Assembly: GCF_035920345.1 (NCBI RefSeq)
Contig: NZ_CP109149.1
Coordinates: forward strand, 5,890,001-5,954,000
Reading direction: 5' to 3'
Origin: Nocardia vinacea
GTDB taxonomy: Bacteria; Actinomycetota; Actinomycetes; Mycobacteriales; Mycobacteriaceae
DNA: 64,000 nucleotides
The notes under the pieces are model-generated. The model did no database searches, was not told where the DNA came from, and saw only the letters and a program-made list of their open reading frames with translations. Shown here piece by piece: positions 18,007 to 25,170 of this stretch; the first letter of the stretch is position 1, and the number at the start of each line of letters is the position of its first letter. Position numbers and translations under genes: made by a program.

Positions 18007-18480
18007 CTAGTCGTCCTCGCGCGCGGTGGCTTCCGGGTTCACCTGATCACGAATGGCGCGCAGACCGGCGACGAACGCGTCCAGTTGATCGGGGGGCAGC
18101 AGACCGGTGAACCAGCGTTCGATGACCTCGAGGTAGTCGGGGAGTACGCGCGCCAAGCGGGTCGCACCGGCGGCGGTGAGAACGGCGTAGGAGCTGCGGC
18201 GGTCCACCGAGTCGAGTTCGCGGCGCACGAAACCATTGCGCTGCAGGCGGTCGACCAGTCGGGTGACGCCGCTGGTGGACAGGTTGGTCTGGGTGGCGAG
18301 ATCGGTCATCCGCAGACGACGCTCCGGTGAGCGGCTCAGGCGCATCAGCGCGTTGACGTCGAGGCCCGACAGACCGTGTTTCTTCCAGGTCGGTTCCAAC
18401 TTGCGCGTCAGGCCTTCGTACGCCTCGTAGAGCAGGCCCATGGTGGTGAGCCTGGGATCGTCGAAGAGTTCTGCGTCCAC
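18007..18480 (-). CDS. MarR family transcriptional regulator
   Basis: A MarR-type winged-helix regulator of about 157 residues from the GTG at 18480. The fold is clear: LLYEAYEGLTRKLEPTWKKH, LDVNALMRLSRSPERRLRMT, then the recognition helix and wing LATQTNLSTSGVTRLVDRLQ and RRELDSVDRRSSYAVLTAAG. The frame is open up to an ATG at 18534. That longer start would place coding sequence over the -35 element of the divergent GDSL gene, so the GTG start is preferred; it also gives the usual N-terminus VDAELFDDPRLTTMG. It probably controls the divergent GDSL hydrolase. Confidence 0.88.
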   Translation of the reverse strand: MDAELFDDPRLTTMGLLYEAYEGLTRKLEPTWKKHGLSGLDVNALMRLSRSPERRLRMTDLATQTNLSTSGVTRLVDRLQRNGFVRRELDSVDRRSSYAVLTAAGATRLARVLPDYLEVIERWFTGLLPPDQLDAFVAGLRAIRDQVNPEATAREDD

Positions 18481-18518
18481 GGTGGCGAGCTTAGCCGAGA
18501 TACTTGCGATGAGGATAG

Positions 18519-18546
18519 TTGACATGCGGAACATATGCGCTAGATT
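18519..18546 (+). promoter_or_regulatory. Sigma70-like promoter of the GDSL hydrolase gene
   Basis: TTGACA at 18519-18524 and TAGATT at 18541-18546 are separated by 16 bp and lie 45 bp before the ATG at 18591. The region between them (GGAACATATGC) and the flanks are candidate binding sequence for the divergent MarR protein. Confidence 0.65.
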
Positions 18547-18590
18547 GTTGTCATCGCAATATTCCTCACCGCAACTAAATGGAGATTCCG

Positions 18591-19718
18591 ATGACTACCT
18601 CTTCGCGCTGGGTCGCGGGCTTCCGTTCCACACTGGTCGACCCCACCGAGCGGATTCGTTTGGCCGAGCCGCGCAGTTTCGCCGATGAGACCGTGCGTCA
18701 GGTGCTGCACCTGGTCGGGGGCGGCGAGCAGCTGCGGGTGCGGCTGACGAACCGTTACGGTTCGACGCCGGTGACTATAGGCGCGGCCCGGATCGCGGTG
18801 CGCAAGTCCGGGGCCGAGCTCGTCGCGGAGACCGATACCGAGCTGCGTTTCGACGGCCAGGCGCAAGTGATCATTCCGGCGGGGGCCGATATCGTCAGTG
18901 ACCCGGTCGATTTCGCGACAACGGCGAGTACGGATCTGGTGCTGAGTATCTACCTGCCGAAAGAGACTGGCCTGGCACCCTTTTCGCACCTGCCGATGGA
19001 ATCCAGTTTCGTGGCCGCCGGTGATCAGGTCGCCGCGATCGCGCTATCCGAAGCCGAGGAGACCACCTCGCGCTTCTATGTGACCGGTGTCGACGTGCTC
19101 ACCTCGACGAATGACCCGATCGTTGTCGCGTTCGGCGACTCCTGGTTCGAAGGCGTCGGGTCCACACCCGGCGCCAACCATCGTTCCGTCGACGTCCTCA
19201 ACGAACGTCTCACCAGCGGTTGGGTTCTCAATCAGGGCATCGGCGGGACCCGCTTGCTGACCGACCAGATCGGCGAACACGGGCTGGCCCGTTTCGACCG
19301 CGATGTGCTCGGAGTTCCCGGCGTGACGCATGTCGTCCTGAACTTCGGTATCAATGATCTGATCCTCGACAACAGCACGTCATCGGCCGAGGCGCTCATT
19401 GCCGGTTTCACAGAATTGGCCGGACGTGCCCGTGCGGCGGGACTTGCGGTGTACGCCAACACCATTGGCCCGTTCGCCGGTGTCATCTATCCGGACCTGA
19501 ATGTCGCCGAGGGCCGAGTGGTTCGCCGTGATGTCAACGAATGGCTCCGCACCACAAGTATTTTCGATGCCGTGTTCGATGTGGCTGCTGCCGTCGAGAA
19601 TCCAGACGATCCCGACTTCATTCGACCCGATCTGGACAGCGGCGACGGTCTGCATTTGAACGATGCGGGTCACCGCATCATGGGTGAGACCATGGCGATC
19701 CCGGGGCTTACCGACTAG
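18591..19718 (+). CDS. SGNH/GDSL-family hydrolase
   Basis: A 375-residue esterase/lipase-like protein. The N-terminal 160 residues are a beta-rich domain often fused to GDSL enzymes (VRQVLHLVGGGEQLRVRLTN). The catalytic domain follows with block I VVAFGDSWFEGVG (nucleophile Ser184), block II GIGGTRLL, block III NFGINDLI and block V DGLHLNDAGH with the catalytic Asp and His. There is no signal peptide. The ATG at 18591 follows GGAG at 18581; an in-frame ATG at 18579 would start upstream of that site. The natural substrate is unknown. It is divergent from the MarR regulator. Confidence 0.92.
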   Translation: MTTSSRWVAGFRSTLVDPTERIRLAEPRSFADETVRQVLHLVGGGEQLRVRLTNRYGSTPVTIGAARIAVRKSGAELVAETDTELRFDGQAQVIIPAGADIVSDPVDFATTASTDLVLSIYLPKETGLAPFSHLPMESSFVAAGDQVAAIALSEAEETTSRFYVTGVDVLTSTNDPIVVAFGDSWFEGVGSTPGANHRSVDVLNERLTSGWVLNQGIGGTRLLTDQIGEHGLARFDRDVLGVPGVTHVVLNFGINDLILDNSTSSAEALIAGFTELAGRARAAGLAVYANTIGPFAGVIYPDLNVAEGRVVRRDVNEWLRTTSIFDAVFDVAAAVENPDDPDFIRPDLDSGDGLHLNDAGHRIMGETMAIPGLTD

Positions 19719-20330
19719 TTACGGGGCCAAGCCGCGCAGGACGATTTCGATGCCGAGACGGAATTCCGTCTCGGCATCGACATTTCGGGCGTCGGTGGCG
19801 GTTTCGACGAGTACCGGGTAGTCGGCCGGGGCCAGTCGGGTCATCGCGGCGGTGCCCGCGCCGGAGAGTGGGCCGTAGTGCTCGTTCTCGAGGTGGCCGA
19901 GCAGGAAGGCCATCAGGGTGCGCTGGGCCAGGACTCGGCCGATTCCGGTGAAGCCCGCATCGGTGAGGATGGTCAGCATCGCCTCGATCCAGCGCAGGCT
20001 GTTGGGGGCGGACTGGCGGTGGCGCACGACCAGCGGGACCGTGGCCGGGTGGGTGGATACCGTCGTGCGCATGCGATTCAGGAGGGCCGCGACGCGATCG
20101 CGCCAGTCCGGGTCGGTCGGTGGCGTGAGGTCGATATCGGCCAAGAGATGGTCGACGACCAGCAGCTCGAGTTCGTCGCGGTCGGCGACGTAACGGTAGA
20201 GCCCCATGGTGGCTATGCGGAGTTCCTTGGCAACCGCGCGCATGGTGAGGCCGGACAGACCATCGCGGTCGAGCACCGCGACGGCAGCGCCCGCGATGGC
20301 GGAGCTGGTCAGCGAGCGAGGGCGGGGCAC
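19719..20330 (-). CDS. TetR family transcriptional regulator
   Basis: A TetR repressor of 203 residues from the GTG at 20330. The DNA-binding domain is visible as AVAVLDRDGLSGLTMRAVAK then LRIATMGLYRYVADRDELEL. The C-terminal domain is of the tetracyclin-repressor type (DPDWRDRVAALLNRMRTTVS, ALRWIEAMLTILTDAG-like segments). The longer open frame to 20384 runs over the promoter and operator of the divergent gene, so it is not used. It is divergent from the peroxiredoxin-like gene, with a near-perfect 23-bp palindrome between them. Confidence 0.88.
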   Translation of the reverse strand: MPRPRSLTSSAIAGAAVAVLDRDGLSGLTMRAVAKELRIATMGLYRYVADRDELELLVVDHLLADIDLTPPTDPDWRDRVAALLNRMRTTVSTHPATVPLVVRHRQSAPNSLRWIEAMLTILTDAGFTGIGRVLAQRTLMAFLLGHLENEHYGPLSGAGTAAMTRLAPADYPVLVETATDARNVDAETEFRLGIEIVLRGLAP

Positions 20331-20333
20331 GGG

Positions 20334-20361
20334 TTGACAGCGTACAAGGTACGCGCATACT
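20334..20361 (+). promoter_or_regulatory. Promoter of the peroxiredoxin-like gene
   Basis: TTGACA at 20334-20339 and CATACT at 20356-20361 with a 16-bp spacer. The palindromic operator 20366-20388 begins directly after the -10 element, a position where a bound repressor would block initiation. Confidence 0.65.
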
Positions 20362-20365
20362 TGTT

Positions 20366-20388
20366 GTAGGCGTACGTCGTACACCTAC
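20366..20388. promoter_or_regulatory. 23-bp near-perfect palindrome, likely TetR operator
   Basis: The left arm GTAGGCGTACG and right arm CGTACACCTAC pair with a single mismatched position around a central T. The sequence lies between the TetR gene and the peroxiredoxin-like gene. Further GTAC-containing half sites occur just upstream (20341-20358). Confidence 0.8.
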
Positions 20389-20402
20389 GAAAGGGAGTTT
20401 CC

Positions 20403-20963
20403 ATGCCATTGCCGACCACGGTGCCCACCCGACAACTGGTCACCATCGCCGACAGCACAATTCGGATTCCGGACCAGGATTGCCTGATCCACCTGCAATT
20501 TCGCCGCTTCGCCGGCTGCCCGATCTGCAACCTGCACCTACGCTCGTTCGCGGTGCGGCACGCCGAAATCCTCGCCGCCGATATCCGCGAGGTGGTCGTA
20601 TTTCATTCCAGCGCAGCCGAATTGCGCACATACGAAGGCGACCTCCCCTTTGACCTGATCGCCGACCCGTCCCGAACCCTCTACCGCGAATTCGGCATCG
20701 AAGCCAAACCCCGCGCCCTCGTCGACCCCCGCGCCTGGCCCACCATCCTGCGCAGCGTCGCCACTGTAAGCAGGGCCGTCCGCCGCAAGGAAAAGCCCGC
20801 TCCCCCATCGAACCCCGAAGGCGGGCGGCTGGGGCTGCCCGGCGACTTTCTCATCGCGCCCGACGGACGCGTGCTCGCCAGCAAATTCGGTAAACACGCC
20901 GACGACCAATGGTCCGTCGATGAACTGCTCGCGCTCGTACCTGCCCCGGAAACTCGGCCTTGA
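20403..20963 (+). CDS. Peroxiredoxin-like (AhpC/TSA superfamily) protein
   Basis: A 186-residue thioredoxin-fold protein. The redox site is FAGCPICNLHLRSF with Cys39 and Cys42, in the position of the peroxidatic Cys of AhpC-type proteins but as a CxxC. Further family segments are EVVVFHSSAAELRTY, FDLIADPSRTLYREFGIEAK, GLPGDFLIAPDGRVLASKFG. It probably acts in peroxide or thiol redox chemistry in the cytoplasm. The ATG at 20403 follows AAGGGAG. Divergent from the TetR gene and preceded by its promoter and operator, it is probably induced when that repressor is released. Confidence 0.88.
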   Translation: MPLPTTVPTRQLVTIADSTIRIPDQDCLIHLQFRRFAGCPICNLHLRSFAVRHAEILAADIREVVVFHSSAAELRTYEGDLPFDLIADPSRTLYREFGIEAKPRALVDPRAWPTILRSVATVSRAVRRKEKPAPPSNPEGGRLGLPGDFLIAPDGRVLASKFGKHADDQWSVDELLALVPAPETRP

Positions 20964-21106
20964 CCAGGAAGTCAGCGTCTGTGGACTCCGTCCGACTTCA
21001 GGTCTTTGAGCCGTGTCAGCGGCGCGTCAGCGGGGGCGGGCATGTTCTGGGCAGGCCGCACGGGAGACCTCCCTGGTGTGGCGGACAGAACGGAAAGGGT
21101 TGGACA

Positions 21107-21484
21107 ATGGCTGAGGTTGCGCTGGATCGATTCGTTGCGGAGATGGCTGCGAAGTTCGAGGTTCCGGGGGCGGCGGTTGGAGTGTGGGTTGATGGGCGGG
21201 AGGTCTTCGCCGCACATGGGGTGACGAGTATCGAAAGTCCGGTGCCGGTGGATCGGGACACGATGTTCGTATTGGGGTCGGTGAGTAAGACGTTCACCAC
21301 GACGGCGTTGATGCGGCTGGTCGCGGAGGGCAAGGTCGATTTGGCTGCGCCGGTGCGGCGGTACGTGCCGGAGCTGGAGCTGGCCGATGACGCCGTCGCG
21401 GCGGAGATGACGGACGAACGCGGCCGGATCGTGGGCGCAGATATGGCCGGACGGATGTTCAACCGGGTCTCGACCACGGCCTGA
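21107..21484 (+). pseudogene. Serine hydrolase / beta-lactamase-family fragment
   Basis: A 125-codon frame that starts like a class C beta-lactamase-related hydrolase: VALDRFVAEMAAKFEVPGAA, VDRDTMFVLGSVSKTFTTTA with the catalytic SVSK motif (Ser58, Lys61), and KVDLAAPVRRYVPELELADD. The family is normally 350-450 residues. The expected next element (a VTVRHLLTHTSGL-like segment, the YxN and HxG motifs) is absent. After residue about 102 the sequence turns unrelated (ERGRIVGADMAGRMFNRV) and stops. It therefore looks like the 5' third of a deleted gene. The ATG at 21107 is preceded by GGAAAGGG. Confidence 0.75.
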
Positions 21485-21643
21485 TCTGCGAACAAGTGAT
21501 AGCCGTTGCCCAGCTCGGCAATGGCTATCACGTGCTGTGCCAGCCGCATCAGCGGCACGGTCCGGTGAGTGAAGAGCGGTTAAGGCGTTGTAGCGCTTCG
21601 GCTTTCTTCGCTTCCGACTTGCGAATCCCTTGCCGCACATGCC

Positions 21644-22027
21644 GTGGCAACATCAGGGATCGCCGTCTCTTCTGTTGTGGTCGCGGTGTTTTCGGTAGCA
21701 CTGGTTCGACAGTCGCGTATCGTCCGAGCGATATCGGTGCTGCTTGCGATACTCGCAACAACCTCCTGCCTGTTGCAGGTAGCGAAAATCTACTTTGCCG
21801 CCGTCGGCCACCGCGAGCTGGTTTTCCAGGATCACGTGGTGGTCAATCCTCGTGGACTACTGGGGTATTTCAACATTCCGCTCGTGCTGACCTACACAGC
21901 CGACATCGCATTGTGGTTCGTCTGCCTTTTGTTGTCGATGGCATCCACAGCGGCATTCAAGAGCCGGACAACCGACCGAAATTCAACTGAGCCCACAGAT
22001 CTGCCAGGCCGTCCCGGTTCTTCATAG
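21644..22027 (+). CDS. Small hypothetical membrane protein
   Basis: A 127-residue frame from GTG at 21644. Three hydrophobic stretches are visible: residues about 5-22 (IAVSSVVVAVFSVALV), 28-46 (AISVLLAILATTSCLLQVAK) and 76-100 (GYFNIPLVLTYTADIALWFV and following). A polar tail rich in Ser and Thr ends the protein. No family is recognised, and no strong ribosome site precedes the start. It lies in a region with a gene remnant to its left and the Scr1-type operon to its right, so it could be a genuine accessory gene or a chance frame. If it is not real, 21485-22086 holds no gene. Confidence 0.5.
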   Translation: MATSGIAVSSVVVAVFSVALVRQSRIVRAISVLLAILATTSCLLQVAKIYFAAVGHRELVFQDHVVVNPRGLLGYFNIPLVLTYTADIALWFVCLLLSMASTAAFKSRTTDRNSTEPTDLPGRPGSS

Positions 22028-22086
22028 ACGGCGGAGAACCAAGGCTCATTGTTGGCGTTCAGACCGACGGCATGTCGTTAGTACCG

Positions 22087-22929
22087 CTAGGGCTTGCTAC
22101 GCCAGCGGCCGAGCGCGGCCCCGACCAGCGCCCGAGCATCCTTGCCGGTCACGGACTGCCTTGCGAGTGTTTCGAACGCTCGGGCGTACAAGGCGATCTC
22201 TCGGGGTTGAGTGATTGTCAGCTCTGCTGTGATCGCTTCAACCATCACCATTCGTTCATCGAACATGACGAAGTTGGTTGCAGGCGTGAGCCATTCAGCA
22301 TTCGAGGGCACCACGCCGAACAGCATCCGAGGTAGCCCCATGACGGCTAGGAGCCGGTCCAGCTGACCGATCATGACCTCGGCGTTGCCCACGGTCGTAG
22401 ACAACGACTGCTCGGTGATCACGATGTGGAATCGGTGGTCACCGTGGTAGAGGACCTTTTGCTGCTCGAGCCGTTTCGACACTCCTTGGTCTACGTCGTT
22501 GGGAATCCGGTAGAACTCGGTGACCCGGCGTAGTACCGCCTCGGCGTACTCGGCGGTCTGGAGCATCCCCGGGATCAGCACCGGTTCGTAGATCCGCATG
22601 AGCTTGGCCTGTTCAGCGAGCGTCACCGACTGTTGTTGTCGGCGTTTGGTGCCAGTGTGTAGCAGGCGCTTGTATTCGAGGTACGCCGATTCGATGTTGC
22701 GGACGGTCGCGACGAGGTCGGACAACTGGCTCTCTGTGTCCGTGTGGATACAGTACGTGCGCAGTTGCGCCTCGGTGGGGGTTCGGTGGCCGGTTTCTAT
22801 CTTGGACACGAGCGACTCGTGCCAGCCCGCCAAAGCGGCGAGCTGGCGTCCGGTGAGTCCGGTGTCCTTCCTCATCTCGCGGAGGCGCTTCCCGAGCGCT
22901 TCCCGCTGTTCATAAACCGAGTTGGTCAC
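22087..22929 (-). CDS. Scr1-family helix-turn-helix regulator (DUF5753)
   Basis: A 280-residue regulator of the Scr1/antitoxin-like family abundant in actinomycetes. The N-terminal xre-type helix-turn-helix is at residues about 10-65 (ALGKRLREMRKDTGLTGRQL, GWHESLVSKIETGHRTPTEA). The C-terminal DUF5753 domain shows IYEPVLIPGMLQTAEYAEAV, QKVLYHGDHRFHIVITEQSL and LLAVMGLPRMLFGVVPSNAE. The GTG at 22929 overlaps the stop of the DUF6879 gene by four bases. Such regulators usually pair with a DUF397 or similar small partner; here the partner in the operon is a DUF6879 protein. Confidence 0.92.
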   Translation of the reverse strand: MTNSVYEQREALGKRLREMRKDTGLTGRQLAALAGWHESLVSKIETGHRTPTEAQLRTYCIHTDTESQLSDLVATVRNIESAYLEYKRLLHTGTKRRQQQSVTLAEQAKLMRIYEPVLIPGMLQTAEYAEAVLRRVTEFYRIPNDVDQGVSKRLEQQKVLYHGDHRFHIVITEQSLSTTVGNAEVMIGQLDRLLAVMGLPRMLFGVVPSNAEWLTPATNFVMFDERMVMVEAITAELTITQPREIALYARAFETLARQSVTGKDARALVGAALGRWRSKP

Positions 22930-23447
22930 AGCGTGGCGTGCGCGAACTCGGCGTAGGGCGTGGCCAGCTTCCACAGCCGTTCTCGGATGCTGCGGCAGTA
23001 GGCGACTATGTGCGGGTCGTCGGTCGTGACGCCCCCTACCCCGGAGCCGTTGGTGTCGACGACGTTGAAAGTGACGAGCGAATCGTCGTACAGCCACCAG
23101 TCATCTGCCGGGAGTTCTCCGGCGAGATGCCTTGGAACGTAACGGATGTCCTCTCCAGCGTCGGCGTTCTCGGGTGTGATCGACAACAACCAACGGTGAT
23201 AGTCCGGCAGCGGCACCGTGACCACTCGTACCCGCGAGACTGCGATGCCCCGGTTAGTGGCATCCCGCATCAGGTTCAGCCACGGCTGAAACCACGCGTA
23301 GTCATCGTCTCTGTGTCCAGCAAGGAACCGGTCGAGCTGCGGGTTCTCGTCGTCAACGTCGTAGGCGTCCTTGGTTTCGAGGTGGAACGCTGAGCGCTCA
23401 GCTTGCCGAAACAGATCCCAGAACGCCTCGCCTTGCAGCAGCTGCAC
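22926..23447 (-). CDS. DUF6879 family protein
   Basis: A 173-residue protein of the DUF6879 type, recognised by FWDLFRQAERSAFHLETKDA, then WLNLMRDATNRGIAVSRVRV, DYHRWLLSITPENADAGEDI and DDWWLYDDSLVTFNVVD. The function is unproven; the family is tightly linked with Scr1-type regulators in actinomycetes. It starts with GTG at 23447, seven bases after AGGAAG, and its stop is coupled to the regulator start. The 50 bp at its 5' end overlap the end of the broken small gene upstream. Confidence 0.88.
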   Translation of the reverse strand: MQLLQGEAFWDLFRQAERSAFHLETKDAYDVDDENPQLDRFLAGHRDDDYAWFQPWLNLMRDATNRGIAVSRVRVVTVPLPDYHRWLLSITPENADAGEDIRYVPRHLAGELPADDWWLYDDSLVTFNVVDTNGSGVGGVTTDDPHIVAYCRSIRERLWKLATPYAEFAHATL

Positions 23448-23757
23448 CGTAGAACTTCCTTTCTCGCCTCGGCACCTCGATAGCCGTCTCGTCCTCGGCT
23501 AGGTCGAGTCGATCCAGCGTCTCAGCATCCGTAATCGGTCGTCCAGCGAGGATGAATGTTCCCCGGCCGGTGTCGGTCATAGTCGCCCCGACGAACGTAT
23601 CCGGCTCAGCGAACCCGAGTAGCAAGTGGGGAATCTCGATAGTGCCGGGATGGTCGGTTAGTCACCCCTGGACGAGGTAGCTGTCTTGGTCGGTGGCGTA
23701 CAACGTCGGGCAATGGCCTTGTCCTGACCCGCCGCTGCCCAGGAACTTCAAGCGCAT
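23398..23757 (-). pseudogene. Small conserved actinobacterial gene broken by an in-frame TGA
   Basis: Reading from an ATG at 23757 (GGGAG ribosome site upstream) gives MRLKFLGSGGSGQGHCPTLY, then ATDQDSYLVQG, a TGA at 23664-23662, and then, in the same frame, LTDHPGTIEIPHLLLGFAEP and TFVGATMTDTGRGTFILAG. Intact relatives recalled from other actinomycetes read through this point with Trp (VQGW...). TGG to TGA is a single-base change. The frame is otherwise open for 119 codons with no frameshift. The downstream part could still be translated from TTG at 23625 or ATG at 23580. It is the first gene of the operon with the DUF6879 and Scr1-type genes. Confidence 0.8.
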
Positions 23758-23854
23758 GATCTTGGCTCCCGTCTAGGAGTGTGACCGTGTGTGACACTCC
23801 CGTAAGCAATAGTGCCTCATTTCGACCGGCTATTCCGCCTGTAAAAGAACTTTT

Positions 23855-23872
23855 GTCAAGTTCCGTCAAGTT
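23855..23872. promoter_or_regulatory. Tandem GTCAAGTT direct repeat, candidate operator
   Basis: GTCAAGTT occurs at 23855-23862 and again at 23865-23872, spaced 10 bp, one turn of the helix. It lies in the 221-bp gap between the divergent starts of the broken small gene (23757) and the plus-strand small gene (23979). This is where the operon's Scr1-type regulator could bind. Confidence 0.5.
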
Positions 23873-23978
23873 ACTAGATGCCACGGCTCTGGACTCCTTA
23901 GCGTCTGAGCTGGCCCCCGTGACATGTGACGCCAACCGGTCACGGGGTGCCTACCAACACCGGACTACAGGAGTCGAG

Positions 23979-24212
23979 ATGGACAGGCCCACACGACTGT
24001 TCGTGTTCCCAGGCGGGTTGCTGGAGGTCGCCGACTACGGCGACGAGAACGACGGTCCGGGGGTGTACCTCGAGTTGCGGAGTCCAGCCGATCGTGTGCT
24101 ACCGCAACGGGTTCCGGGTGCAGCCGTCGTGGATCACCGCGTCAGCCCTGTCGAACCTGCCGACGCCGAGACGTGCGCCACGGTGCTGCGACTCCTCCAA
24201 GATCTGCCGTGA
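23979..24212 (+). CDS. Small hypothetical protein, 77 residues
   Basis: Starts MDRPTRLFVFPGGLLEVADY at an ATG with AGGAG seven bases upstream and continues GVYLELRSPADRV to RLLQDLP. No family is recognised with confidence. From about residue 35 another frame (IVCYRNGFRVQPSWITASAL) looks at least as protein-like, so a pair of compensating frameshifts in the past is possible. Its stop overlaps the start of the next very small gene (GTGA at 24209). It is divergent from the Scr1-type operon and probably belongs to the same accessory locus. Confidence 0.6.
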   Translation: MDRPTRLFVFPGGLLEVADYGDENDGPGVYLELRSPADRVLPQRVPGAAVVDHRVSPVEPADAETCATVLRLLQDLP

Positions 24213-24334
24213 TTGCGCTCGGCTGGGTTGTCGCGATCGGGCTACCGCTGGCGGTGACTGTTGGAGTGATCGTGTGGCCGGAACGGATTCCGAAGGACCG
24301 CCGTCAGGGAAATCCGCGGACGGATCGAACGTGA
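24209..24334 (+). CDS. Very small single-pass membrane protein, 41 residues
   Basis: A 41-residue frame from GTG at 24209 to TGA at 24334. Residues 2-23 form one hydrophobic segment (IALGWVVAIGLPLAVTVGVI then VW), followed by a short basic tail (PERIPKDRRQGNPRTDRT). It overlaps the preceding stop by four bases (GTGA), a strong sign of translational coupling. Function unknown; a small membrane peptide associated with the upstream protein is a reasonable guess. Confidence 0.6.
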   Translation: MIALGWVVAIGLPLAVTVGVIVWPERIPKDRRQGNPRTDRT

Positions 24335-24507
24335 GGACACGAGCATCTCCGGCCAAACTAGCACCGGTACAACGCATTTGGTTCTTCTGTCCCTGCTACC
24401 GCGCGGGCTCCTCGCAAACCGACGCACCCGGGAGCAGACGCTACCCGGGACGTCCGAACCACGGACGCCGAACATCTGATCAGCAATCTGAATTCCTCGG
24501 GGGAATC

Positions 24508-24654
24508 ATGCGAAACCTAGTGATCCGGTCCTTGGTCATTCTCGGTATCGGCCTATCGGCCGGTCTGCCCGCCACTCCGAGCGCGCCCCGCCATGGCAAT
24601 GACCTGGGAGCTCGGGGAACCGATCGCGACCCGCGAACTCCGCAAGGGCGATGA
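24508..24654 (+). CDS. Possible small secreted peptide
   Basis: A 48-residue frame from ATG at 24508 with GGGGG six bases upstream. Residues 1-27 resemble a signal peptide (MRNLVIRSLVILGIGLSAGL then PATPSA). The remainder is polar and short. The frame is also open upstream to a GTG at 24331 that overlaps the preceding stop, which would make a 107-residue protein. Its 3' end overlaps the DUF6968 gene start at 24593 in another frame, so it may serve mainly to couple translation. Confidence 0.35.
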   Translation: MRNLVIRSLVILGIGLSAGLPATPSAPRHGNDLGARGTDRDPRTPQGR

Positions 24655-24883
24655 TCCAGTGGTCGTCTCGTTCGGGAAGCCAGAGCCGTCCGAAGGCGGT
24701 TCATACTCATGCCCCGTTCGGATCGAAGGCATGGAGGCGGAGCCGTTGACACGGGCTATCTTCGGTGTGGATGCGGTACAGGCCCTTATCGAGGCAATGA
24801 CCTTCGCTGGTCGTCTGCTCGAAGCCAACGAAGGCGAGTACACGTTCCTCGGGGAATCCGACCTCGGATTTCCTCGAAGCTGA
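24593..24883 (+). CDS. DUF6968 family protein
   Basis: A 96-residue protein recognised as DUF6968-like by MTWELGEPIATRELRKGDDP, GSYSCPVRIEGM, AIFGVDAVQALIEAMTFAGR and the end YTFLGESDLGFP. The family is small, soluble and of unknown function in actinobacteria. Two in-frame ATGs (24593, 24599) are possible starts; neither has a strong ribosome site, so it may be coupled to the overlapping frame upstream. A clear intrinsic terminator follows 22 bp after the stop. Confidence 0.8.
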   Translation: MAMTWELGEPIATRELRKGDDPVVVSFGKPEPSEGGSYSCPVRIEGMEAEPLTRAIFGVDAVQALIEAMTFAGRLLEANEGEYTFLGESDLGFPRS

Positions 24884-24904
24884 CACACAGCCCCAGATGC
24901 GCAC

Positions 24905-24936
24905 AACCCCCGACCGGAGCGACTCGGTCGGGGGTT
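24905..24936 (+). terminator. Intrinsic terminator after the DUF6968 gene
   Basis: A perfect 12-bp stem, AACCCCCGACCG (24905-24916) with CGGTCGGGGGTT (24925-24936), eight-base loop, followed by further T residues (TT, then CT). It ends the plus-strand run of small genes. Confidence 0.9.
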
Positions 24937-25101
24937 TTCTGTTGAACTCCGGAAGGCCACGGAGACACGCACCCCATTGCTGCCGGATGGGTAAACCGTA
25001 GAACCGCGAGGCCAAGGTGTCGGCCGCGCATGCTGCACATGATCTCGAGCAGCGGTATCGACCACGGGGCAGCAGTGCCCGGTCGGCGATAGAACTCGGA
25101 A

Positions 25102-25150
25102 AGGCAAGAGCCCCGTACCGTTATCTGTTCGAGGTGCGGGGCTCTTGCCT
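25102..25150 (-). terminator. Strong hairpin just downstream of the NRPS stop
   Basis: An 18-bp stem with one G-T pair: AGGCAAGAGCCCCGTACC (25102-25119) against GGTGCGGGGCTCTTGCCT (25133-25150), loop of 13. It lies 20 bp after the NRPS stop codon on the minus strand. There is no long T tract, as is common in high-GC actinobacteria. Between this hairpin and the DUF6968 terminator no gene is seen. Confidence 0.8.
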
Positions 25151-25170
25151 GCCGCGCGGGGCGGTCTCGG

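Noticed and set aside
17737..18010. Short frames on both strands between the WYL and MarR genes
   Set aside because: No ribosome site, no family resemblance, and both strands are equally open.
18481..18534. Longer N-terminus for the MarR gene (ATG at 18534 or 18525)
   Set aside because: It would overlap the promoter of the divergent gene, has no ribosome site and adds residues unlike the family.
23606..23935. A 109-codon minus-strand frame covering the Scr1-locus control region
   Set aside because: It runs out of frame through the better-supported small gene (23398-23757) and over the tandem operator, and has no recognisable features.
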